Below the pieces are notes generated by a model. That model had not been told where the DNA came from. It saw only the letters and a list, made by a program, of their open reading frames with translations, and searched no databases. Shown in pieces: positions 1-5,005 of a DNA stretch of 7,315 nucleotides. The stretch comes from an uncultured Bacteroidales bacterium (lineage in GTDB: Bacteria; Bacteroidota; Bacteroidia; Bacteroidales; P3): assembly GCA_947097635.1 (NCBI GenBank), contig CAMURW010000075.1:1-7315 (forward strand). The letters are read 5' to 3'. Both the position numbers and the translations under genes were made by a program. How positions within the stretch are numbered: position 1 is the stretch's first letter; each line of letters starts with the position of its first letter.

Positions 1-51
1 AGCGATAGTCAACTCGTCAAATTCTTTTTCCATAATACAGTTGCTCCTGTC
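1..51 (-). other. Unexplained tail joined to rpsB after codon 197
   Basis: These 51 bases replace the conserved S2 segment. On the minus strand they contain an AGGAG at 48-44, then 10 bases and an ATG at 33-31 opening MEKEFDELTIA, which stays open to the edge. This could be the start of another gene joined to a truncated rpsB. The reading is also in frame with rpsB, so the frame alone does not distinguish a new start from read-through. I cannot identify a family from 11 residues. A chimeric contig end is the simplest explanation. Confidence 0.5.
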
Positions 52-642
52 GTCTACCAGTTCTGGGTTGCAGTTGGTGTCCACGAGGGCGAAAGTGGGG
101 ATATTGAGCTTGCGGGCTTCGGCCACGGCGATGTGTTCCTTGTTGATGTCGATGATGAACAGTGCGCTTGGCAAGCGGGTCAGTTCGGCAATGCTACCCA
201 GGTTCTTGTTCAGTTTGGCACGTTCGCGTTCCACTTGGAGACGTTCGCGTTTGGAGATGCTGTTGAAGTCTTTGTCTTTCATCAGTTGATCCAGCGAGTT
301 CATCTTCTTCACAGCCTTGCGGATGGTCTGGAAGTTGGTGAGCATGCCACCGGGCCAGCGTTCCGTCACGAAAGGCATGTCCACGCTCTTTGCCATGTCA
401 GACACTACTTCTTTAGCCTGCTTCTTGGTGGCCACGAAAAGGACTTTCTTGCCGCTTTTGGCAATCTGTTTCAGGGCAGCAGCGGCTTCGTCGGCTTTGG
501 CGATGGTCTTCTGCAGGTCGATGATGTGGATGCCGTTGTGCTCCTTGAAGATATAAGGAGCCATTTTGGGATTCCATTTACGTTTGAGGTGTCCAAAGTG
601 GCAACCGGCCTCTAATAATTCATCGAATGTGAGTTCGTTCAT
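1..642 (-). CDS. rpsB: 30S ribosomal protein S2, C-terminus replaced or cut at the left edge
   Basis: Ribosomal protein uS2 of the small subunit, which sits between head and body of the 30S particle and helps bind S1 and mRNA where S1 is present. Translation from the ATG at 642-640 begins MNELTFDELLEAGCHFGH and carries the family signatures HFGHLKRKWNP (15-25), IHIIDLQKT (38-46), KKVLFVATKKQA (65-76), ERWPGGMLTNF (93-103), LTRLPSALFIIDI (about 154-166) and VDTNCNP (187-193). Up to Asp197 it is a clean Bacteroidales S2. The family then continues VDYxIPxNDDA; here D197 is followed by DRSNCIMEKEFDELTIA to the window edge, and the other two frames do not restore the expected residues either. About 75-80 C-terminal residues are therefore missing. 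The expected downstream partner tsf is not in the window. The gene belongs to the rplM-rpsI-rpsB transcription unit. Identity is certain; the state of the 3' end is not. Confidence 0.95.
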   Translation of the reverse strand, partial: MNELTFDELLEAGCHFGHLKRKWNPKMAPYIFKEHNGIHIIDLQKTIAKADEAAAALKQIAKSGKKVLFVATKKQAKEVVSDMAKSVDMPFVTERWPGGMLTNFQTIRKAVKKMNSLDQLMKDKDFNSISKRERLQVERERAKLNKNLGSIAELTRLPSALFIIDINKEHIAVAEARKLNIPTFALVDTNCNPELVDDRSNCIMEKEFDELTIA

Positions 643-787
643 GTTTTTATGTACTGTTTACTTTCCTTGTTACAACTTAATAAGCCAATCCAGCAGTAGT
701 TCCCTGTGGCAGGAAATCTCCCAGATTTGGATACTAAACAATGATATTTAATCTCCCGTGATTGGGGCAGCGTAAGCGGCCGGCATA
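643..787 (-). promoter_or_regulatory. rpsI-rpsB spacer with two small hairpins, possible rpsB leader
   Basis: This AT-rich spacer separates rpsI from rpsB, whereas rplM and rpsI almost touch. On the minus strand a perfect 6-bp stem AAATCT/AGATTT with a 3-base loop lies at 714-728. Directly downstream, TTCCTG pairs with CAGGGAA with one bulged G around 701-716. The two stems share bases and so could be alternatives. No U-tract follows, so neither is a convincing terminator. A TATCATTG resembling TAnnTTTG lies upstream, but I see no matching -33 element. A control element for rpsB is possible but unproven; there is no clear Shine-Dalgarno before the rpsB ATG. Confidence 0.3.
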
Positions 788-1177
788 CTAACGTTTGCTG
801 AACTGGAAGCGTTTACGGGCCTTGGGCTGACCGGGTTTCTTACGTTCCACCATGCGGCTGTCGCGGCTCAGCAGGCCTTTGGCTTTGAGGGCGGGACGGT
901 CTTCGATGTTGTTTTCGCATAGCGCGCGTGCGATAGCCATGCGCAGTGCCTGGGCCTGGCCGGTGATGCCGCCACCGTCGAGGTTGGCTTTGACATCCCA
1001 TTTGCCTTCGGCATCGGCCACCAGGAAAGCCTGGCTCACGATGTACTGCAGGGATCCTGTGGGGAAATACTCTTTGAAGTCGCGGTTGTTGACGGTGATT
1101 TTACCAGTGCCGGCAGTCATGTAAATGCGGGCGACGGCGGTCTTTCTTCTACCTATTGTGTTGATAACTTCTGCCAT
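788..1177 (-). CDS. rpsI: 30S ribosomal protein S9
   Basis: Ribosomal protein uS9 of the small-subunit head; its C-terminal tail reaches the P-site tRNA. The 129-residue product has the family length. It opens MAEVINTIGRRKTAVARIYM and carries the GxGxITVNNR-type segment (23-32), the LDGGGITGQAQALRMAIARAL block (66-86) and the DSRMVERKKPGQPKARKR basic region. The extreme C-terminus is FQFSKR, with the terminal Lys-Arg that contacts tRNA in the family. The start lies one base after the rplM TAA stop, which implies translational coupling. No strong Shine-Dalgarno is visible, as is usual in Bacteroidota. It is complete and shows nothing odd. Confidence 0.98.
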   Translation of the reverse strand: MAEVINTIGRRKTAVARIYMTAGTGKITVNNRDFKEYFPTGSLQYIVSQAFLVADAEGKWDVKANLDGGGITGQAQALRMAIARALCENNIEDRPALKAKGLLSRDSRMVERKKPGQPKARKRFQFSKR

Positions 1178-1178
1178 C

Positions 1179-1634
1179 TTATCTTACGTCGTTAATGTTG
1201 ATAACTTTGGGTTTCTGTGCCTGATGGGGATGCTCGGCGCCTGCATAGATGTACAGGTTGTCGTAGAGCACACGGCCCAGGCGGTTCTTGGGGAGCATGC
1301 CTTTGATGGCGTGTTCAAGGATGCGCTCGGGAAACGTCTTGAGGAGCTTGGCGGGCGTGGTCTCGCGCTGGCCGCCGGGGTAGCCCGTGTAACGCTGGTA
1401 GATCTTGTCCGTCATTTTCTTGCCGGTGAAGACAATCTTCTCGGCGTTGACGATAATGACGTTGTCGCCGCAATCCACATGCGGGGTGAAGTAAGGCTTG
1501 GTCTTGCCTCTGAGGATGTTGGCAACGCGAGTGGCGAGACGACCGACGGTTTGGCCTTCTGCGTCTATCAGAACCCATTCTTTCTGTACGGTTGCCTTGT
1601 TTGCCGATACTGTTTTGTAGCTTAAGGTACTCAT
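1179..1634 (-). CDS. rplM: 50S ribosomal protein L13
   Basis: Ribosomal protein uL13, an early-assembling large-subunit protein. The 151-residue product is complete. After a short Bacteroidales-type N-terminal extension (MSTLSYKTVSANKATVQ) come the family blocks: WVLIDAEGQTVGRLATRVA (20-38), LRGKTKPYFTPHVDCGDNVI (41-60), KIYQRYTGYPGG (77-88) and KGMLPKNRLGRVLYDNLYIY (111-130). The ATG at 1634-1632 is the only start that fits the family N-terminus. It is the first gene of the rplM-rpsI-rpsB unit, and the promoter candidate and structured leader lie immediately upstream. Bacterial L13 genes often carry an autoregulatory leader, and such a role here is inferred from the upstream folding potential. 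Confidence 0.98.
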   Translation of the reverse strand: MSTLSYKTVSANKATVQKEWVLIDAEGQTVGRLATRVANILRGKTKPYFTPHVDCGDNVIIVNAEKIVFTGKKMTDKIYQRYTGYPGGQRETTPAKLLKTFPERILEHAIKGMLPKNRLGRVLYDNLYIYAGAEHPHQAQKPKVININDVR

Positions 1635-1670
1635 TTTCTTTTTAATAAATCTTATTCTTAACTTTTACTG

Positions 1671-1780
1671 GCAGGCAGCGTTGCTGGGGGCTGCGAGCTG
1701 ACGGATAACTGCTGCACAGGCATCGGGCGCTACATGCCAGAGGGAGTCTCTTCGTCGCAAGGGATTGATGACGCTGAACG
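1671..1780 (-). ncRNA. Structured leader of rplM, candidate ribosomal-protein leader RNA
   Basis: Read as minus-strand RNA, this GC-rich block within the rplM 5' untranslated region forms three nested helices. P1 pairs CAGCGU (1776-1771) with ACGCUG (1681-1676). P2 pairs UUGCGA (1760-1755) with UCGCAG (1696-1691). P3 pairs GGCAU (1738-1734) with AUGCC (1723-1719) around a 10-base loop. A competing local stem, GCAGC/GCUGC (1694-1690 and 1679-1675), overlaps the 3' sides of P1 and P2 and could act as a switch. The structure ends about 36 bases before the rplM ATG. Binding of L13 to this RNA to repress its own operon is inferred. I cannot say whether it matches an already catalogued leader family. 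Confidence 0.5.
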
Positions 1781-1816
1781 GGTATTTTCTGCCAAAAGCC
1801 CATGTGCAAAAGAGGG

Positions 1817-1857
1817 TGCAAAAATACTATTTTTTTTTGTTGTCGGAGTTTTTTTTC
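1817..1857 (-). promoter_or_regulatory. Candidate rplM operon promoter (Bacteroidota-type -7 element)
   Basis: On the minus strand TATTTTTG at 1826-1819 matches the Bacteroidota -7 consensus TAnnTTTG and is followed by CA, a usual start context. No TTTG-like -33 element stands at the expected 19-21 bases upstream. Instead there are two A-tracts (minus strand, 1839-1831 and 1857-1851) that could act like an UP element, which is plausible for a strong ribosomal promoter. Initiation here would give a leader of about 175-180 bases before rplM. The -7 element lies inside a perfect 7-bp odd palindrome (1820-1834). Confidence 0.45.
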
Positions 1858-1983
1858 GTGCTATTAATAAATTATTTTATTGCCAGGCGGGCGTTTTTGC
1901 CCCGTAAAATGCTGATAATATTATGTTACAGGGACTTTGCATGGAAGAGAGGATTTATATATTTTTAACAGTGACATGAGGCG

Positions 1984-2006
1984 AATGCACCGCCCGGTAG
2001 TGCATT
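1984..2006. repeat. Perfect 7-bp inverted repeat, operator-like or hairpin
   Basis: AATGCAC at 1984-1990 and GTGCATT at 2000-2006 are perfect inverted copies separated by nine bases. No T-tract follows on either strand, so it is not a standard terminator. It lies just downstream of the weak plus-strand promoter-like sequence at 1936-1965, so it could be an operator or an RNA 5' hairpin. Chance occurrence is possible. Confidence 0.35.
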
Positions 2007-2028
2007 TCCGCTGTGGCAATTTCACAAA

Positions 2029-2048
2029 ATCAACATCGTTTTGTTGAT
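2029..2048. repeat. 6-bp inverted repeat
   Basis: ATCAAC (2029-2034) and GTTGAT (2043-2048) flank an 8-base centre. On the minus strand the stem is followed by TTTG only, making a weak terminator candidate for the upstream methyltransferase transcript. The stem is AT-rich and short, so I would not rely on it. Confidence 0.25.
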
Positions 2049-2261
2049 AATATTGAGTGATGGTACACAAAGCGTCCTGACCGCAAAGATTAAAGGATGT
2101 GGGGGACGTCCACGGCGCTTCCGATGGCCACACGGAGAACGGATAATGTCCCGCTTCGCCTCCTTTAGTACTTTATGCGGATTATCGCAATCATCTTCTT
2201 CTTGTACAGCCCCGAATGAAGCCGCCGCTGTGCCTCGCTTGCGCCAGTCCTGCGTCGGAAA

Positions 2262-2305
2262 TTCCCGACCCATTCCCGACCCATTCTCGACCCATTCTCG
2301 ACCTT
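2262..2305. repeat. 11-bp tandem repeat, four copies
   Basis: The unit TTCYCGACCCA repeats four times head to tail: copies 1 and 2 (2262-2272, 2273-2283) read TTCCCGACCCA, copy 3 (2284-2294) TTCTCGACCCA, and copy 4 (2295-2305) TTCTCGACCTT. The C/T change splits the array into two pairs, suggesting stepwise duplication. At its left end GTCGG (2254-2258) pairs with CCGAC (2265-2269) inside the first copy as a quasi-palindrome. A unit of 11 is not a multiple of three, so copy-number change would shift any frame running through it. Confidence 0.85.
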
Positions 2306-2357
2306 TCCATTGCTCGATGTGCAGGTTGCCCCTTTTTCGCTTGCGGAATTCAGCGAC

Positions 2358-2373
2358 GGGCTGTTGGCAGCCC
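2358..2373 (-). terminator. Stem-loop directly after the methyltransferase stop codon
   Basis: A perfect 6-bp GC-rich stem, GGGCTG/CAGCCC with a 4-base loop, begins two bases after the TAA of the methyltransferase gene. It is not followed by a U-tract on the minus strand, so it is not a canonical intrinsic terminator. It could instead protect the 3' end or mark a factor-dependent end. Its position at the exact end of a gene train makes it more than background. Confidence 0.4.
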
Positions 2374-2374
2374 T

Positions 2375-3628
2375 TTACTGCCGTATTACCGGTTCGTTGT
2401 TTGCGGGGCGGCAGATGAGGATGATTTTTTTCGAGGAGAGGGTGGTGGCGATGAGGAATTGGGTGCCGCCTTCGCGTAGCTTTAGCTGCTGCTGAAGAAG
2501 AGGGGCTTTGGCGGGGTAGTTGCGCGTCATTACGTGGGCGGTGCCCTCGGGCAGGAGCTTTGTTATCTCCTTGGGTGACAGCTTTGTCTCGCAGACGATG
2601 CGAAAGGCACGGCCGGGGAAGTGGGGGAGATACTTGCGGGAGGTGTAGAGATGGGTGTGGCGTGCCAGCTTTTCCACTGGATACCATCGGCAGATGCTGC
2701 GAAAGGCGCCGGCTTTCATCAGTGCGGCGTTGGGCTCATATAGGTAGTCGCCCAGGGATGAGGCGTATCTCGCCTCTGCCTGTTTCTCTTCGTTCCAGGT
2801 GAGCCGGTGGTGTGAGAGCATCCTGCCCTTGCTGCTGAGGTTCACGCAATGAATGGCGGGTTCCTCGACGGGCACGTGACATGCTTCCGACGTAGTGGCG
2901 TGCTGCTCCCTGCGATGCCTGCCGCCCTCCGCCAGCAACAGCACCTCCTTGCATTCGCCTTGCACTGCCAGCACGTGCACTGCACGCACGTGGGGCAGCT
3001 CTTTGCAGGCTTGAATGATGTCTATCATGGGCGACGCTTTCACCAGCAGGTGGTCTGCCACTTGGAAAATGCGGGGCAGCAGAGGCAGCAGGTTGGGTGT
3101 GCAGTCGGCCAGGGATACCACTTTGCGCCCAGCCGTGTCGCGTCGTGCAGGGTCGGCGAAAAGGTAGTCGTAATGCGCGTGGGTCTCCTGCAGCCACGTT
3201 GTGCTGTCTTGGCATAAGGAACTTACTGCCGCCGTGGGGATATGCCGGAAGTTCCACTGTGCCATTTCCTGCAGCCGTGTGTCGCGTTCTATGTGCAGCA
3301 CTTTCGCACCTTTTAGGGCAAAGAAGATGTCGTCCACCCCCAGGCCCCCGGTGATGTCTGCCAGGCTGCTGCCCGGTGCCACCAGCGTGGCTTTGTACAG
3401 TGCTGTGGCCTGCGACGAGCATTGCTGCCGGTTGAGGTGAGGGGGGTATACGATGTCGGGATTCTGTGCCAGGAAGGGAATCTTCGTGGCTGCTTCGCGG
3501 TGCCCGGCGATGATGTCGGCCACCATACGCGCCTCCTCCTTCGGCAGCTTGGTGCGAAGGAGGAAGTCGTCGGGATTGTCGTCGCCATGTTCCGTGGCGA
3601 TAAGTGTGAGCTTAGTAAATGCTTTCAT
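2375..3628 (-). CDS. THUMP-like class I SAM-dependent methyltransferase (PG_1098 type)
   Basis: Predicted S-adenosylmethionine-dependent methyltransferase of 417 residues, the type known from the Porphyromonas gingivalis PG_1098 structure. Three parts are visible. An N-terminal helical region contains PDIVYPPHLNRQQCSSQATA (58-75). The Rossmann methyltransferase core has SAM motif I LADITGGLGVDD (89-100), the acidic end of strand 2 at HIERD (112-116) and a catalytic-type FADPARRD (157-164) in place of the usual DPPY. The C-terminal THUMP-like end runs from about 366 to 410 and includes RNYPAKAPLLQQQLKL. By family analogy the substrate is probably RNA, but the modified base is unknown. The start at 3628 overlaps the end of the upstream nucleotidyltransferase gene by 17 bases, implying coupled translation. 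It is the last gene of the train. Methyltransferase identity is secure; the substrate is inference. Confidence 0.9.
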   Translation of the reverse strand: MKAFTKLTLIATEHGDDNPDDFLLRTKLPKEEARMVADIIAGHREAATKIPFLAQNPDIVYPPHLNRQQCSSQATALYKATLVAPGSSLADITGGLGVDDIFFALKGAKVLHIERDTRLQEMAQWNFRHIPTAAVSSLCQDSTTWLQETHAHYDYLFADPARRDTAGRKVVSLADCTPNLLPLLPRIFQVADHLLVKASPMIDIIQACKELPHVRAVHVLAVQGECKEVLLLAEGGRHRREQHATTSEACHVPVEEPAIHCVNLSSKGRMLSHHRLTWNEEKQAEARYASSLGDYLYEPNAALMKAGAFRSICRWYPVEKLARHTHLYTSRKYLPHFPGRAFRIVCETKLSPKEITKLLPEGTAHVMTRNYPAKAPLLQQQLKLREGGTQFLIATTLSSKKIILICRPANNEPVIRQ

Positions 3629-4505
3629 CGTGGAGGCGTCTCAGGCGCTCCACCACCATAGGCATGTCTTCCTTGTAGGTGACGCCGAACCATTGTGCCG
3701 TGGTCTTCAGCACGCGCATCTTGGCATAGCCGCGGGCGATGAAAGTGTTTACGGCAAAGGGAATGTAGTATTCCGACTTCATCTCGTTGCCGTGTTCCTT
3801 GAGGAAGTCCACGAACAGTTTCTCGCTCTCGCCGAAGTAGTCCGGTGTGAGTCCGAAGAGGTTCATGGACACTGTGGCATCGGCTTCCAGTGCGTGCATG
3901 CCGTCGTCGTCCTTGTATTCTATGATGCCCTGTGCGTTGCGTGCTATGGCCGTGCGTTCTGTCATGCCTTCCAGGTAGCCCTCGTGGTTGATGCGGCACA
4001 CTCCGCGGCTCACCGTGCCGTTCTCGGACAGCGTGTTCTCCAGCCGGTAGCCCACCATGCAGTAGTGGCCTGTGGAGGTGGCAGGCAGGTTCTTGAGATA
4101 GTTGCCTATCACCATGAAGGCGTCGCGCCCGTAGAAATCGTCGGCGTTGATGATGGCGAAAGGCTCGTGGATGACGTCCTTGGCCATAAGGATGGCGTGG
4201 TTTGTGCCCCAAGGTTTCTCGCGTCCTGCGGGGACAGCGAAGCCCGCAGGTAGTTTGTCGAGTTCCTGGAACACATATTCCACCTGTATCTGGTTGCGAA
4301 AATGCTCCGCGTTGATTTTGGTCTTGAACTCCTGCTCGAAACTGTGGCGAACGACGAACACTACTTTTCCGAAACCGGCACGAATGGCGTCGGTGATGCT
4401 GTAGTCCATGATGATTTCGCCGTTGGGACCTACGCCGTCCATCTGCTTGAGGCCGCCGTAGCGACTGCCCATGCCTGCGGCAAGTACTAGTAATGTTGGT
4501 TTCAT
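3612..4505 (-). CDS. Sugar-phosphate-type nucleotidyltransferase
   Basis: A 297-residue protein with the GT-A-like nucleotidyltransferase fold of NDP-sugar pyrophosphorylases. The N-terminal nucleotide-binding loop LVLAAGMGSRYGGLKQ (6-21) is a variant of the GxGxRxxPxxK signature, followed by GPNGEIIMDYSI (26-37). KPWGTNHAILMAKD (97-110) resembles the base/sugar-contacting loop, and INADDFYG (119-126) supplies the metal-binding acidic pair D122-D123. The family activates a sugar phosphate with an NTP; here neither the sugar nor the nucleotide can be told from the sequence. Length matches Bacteroidales homologues as I recall them. An AGGA sits about 10 bases before the ATG at 4505, one of the few plausible Shine-Dalgarno sites here. 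It begins 31 bases after tadA and overlaps the methyltransferase gene by 17 bases. Complete and cytosolic (no signal peptide). Confidence 0.88.
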   Translation of the reverse strand: MKPTLLVLAAGMGSRYGGLKQMDGVGPNGEIIMDYSITDAIRAGFGKVVFVVRHSFEQEFKTKINAEHFRNQIQVEYVFQELDKLPAGFAVPAGREKPWGTNHAILMAKDVIHEPFAIINADDFYGRDAFMVIGNYLKNLPATSTGHYCMVGYRLENTLSENGTVSRGVCRINHEGYLEGMTERTAIARNAQGIIEYKDDDGMHALEADATVSMNLFGLTPDYFGESEKLFVDFLKEHGNEMKSEYYIPFAVNTFIARGYAKMRVLKTTAQWFGVTYKEDMPMVVERLRRLHDESIY

Positions 4506-4536
4506 AATATTTAGTCCTTATTGCATTTCTTTGTTG

Positions 4537-4983
4537 TTACCTTTTCTTCTCGAAGAACGCTGCCAGTAGCCTCTTGCAGCTGTCCTCCATCAGCCCTTTT
4601 TCCACTGTTGTGCGGGGATGCAGGATGTTGCGTCCCCATTGCTCGAAGCCTCTCCTGGGGTCGCTGGCACCATACACCACGGCCCCCATCCGCGCCCAGC
4701 CTATGGCTCCGGCGCACATGGCGCAGGGCTCCAGGGTGACGTAGAGGGTGCAGTCCTGCAGGTATTTGGCACCCAGATGCTCGGCGGCGGCGGTGATGGC
4801 CAGCATCTCGGCGTGGGCTGTGGGGTCGTGCAGCATTTCGGTGCTGTTGTGTGCTCTGGCGATGATGCTGCCGCCGCATTCCACCACGGCGCCTACAGGT
4901 ATCTCTCCCTCCTCGAAGGCGGCCTGCGCCTCGCGCAGTGCCTGCTGCATATAAAACTCTTTGGGGCTGTCGATGATGCTCAT
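4537..4983 (-). CDS. tadA: tRNA-specific adenosine deaminase
   Basis: Zinc-dependent deaminase that converts adenosine 34 of tRNA-Arg(ACG) to inosine so that the wobble position reads CGU, CGC and CGA. The 148-residue product has the cytidine/deoxycytidylate deaminase fold with HAE at 57-59 (zinc-binding His57, catalytic Glu59) and PCAMC at 86-90 (zinc-binding Cys87 and Cys90). EEGEIPVGAVV (24-34), AHNSTEMLHDPTAHAEM (44-60) and the RMGAVVYGASDPRRG segment after the second motif are typical of TadA rather than guanine or cytosine deaminases. The start at 4983 lies 22 bases after the stop of the LolA-like gene and has no obvious Shine-Dalgarno. It is likely co-transcribed with the genes on both sides. 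Length and catalytic residues are intact. Confidence 0.96.
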   Translation of the reverse strand: MSIIDSPKEFYMQQALREAQAAFEEGEIPVGAVVECGGSIIARAHNSTEMLHDPTAHAEMLAITAAAEHLGAKYLQDCTLYVTLEPCAMCAGAIGWARMGAVVYGASDPRRGFEQWGRNILHPRTTVEKGLMEDSCKRLLAAFFEKKR

Positions 4984-5005
4984 GGGAAGGGTGGAAGGTG
5001 GCTTG

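Larger units (their letters stand above)
1858..2374. other. Gene-free region between the methyltransferase gene and the rplM promoter
   Basis: I see no convincing gene on either strand. The part nearest rplM (to about 2040) is AT-rich with short inverted repeats. The part from about 2045 to 2357 is GC-richer and contains a tandem repeat. Open frames exist on both strands (for example an 83-codon minus-strand frame, 2273-2022, ending KTMLIL), but none resembles a family I know. A weak plus-strand promoter-like pair, TTTG at 1936-1939 and TATATTTT at 1958-1965 with an 18-base spacer, faces into the region. It may contain remnants of a lost gene or a lineage-specific repeat. Confidence 0.5.

Noticed and set aside
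133..615. 160-codon plus-strand open frame
   Set aside because: It is antisense to rpsB, whose minus-strand translation matches S2 along its length; the plus frame resembles nothing.
1125..1625. 166-codon plus-strand open frame
   Set aside because: It is antisense to rplM and the start of rpsI, both unmistakable on the minus strand.
1889..1902. GGGC/GCCC mini-hairpin with a T-run
   Set aside because: The stem has only four base pairs and the T-run is in the loop, so it is not a terminator.
1921..2133. 70-codon minus-strand frame
   Set aside because: It crosses both inverted repeats, has no recognisable motif and no supporting start context.
2262..2305. Tandem repeat considered as a CRISPR array
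   Set aside because: The 11-bp units are contiguous with no spacers, and no cas genes are present.
2041..2418. 125-codon plus-strand frame from a TTG start
   Set aside because: It has a non-ATG start with no ribosome-binding context, overlaps the end of the methyltransferase gene antisense, and is Ser/Arg/Cys-rich without a recognisable family.
2022..2687. 221-codon minus-strand frame starting inside the methyltransferase gene
   Set aside because: Its first two thirds lie within the methyltransferase coding region in another frame and are low-complexity Arg/Pro/His-rich; only the 3' part outside that gene was kept as a weak finding.
3453..4253. 266-codon plus-strand open frame
   Set aside because: It is antisense to the nucleotidyltransferase and methyltransferase genes, whose motifs are clear; long antisense frames are expected in GC-rich coding DNA.
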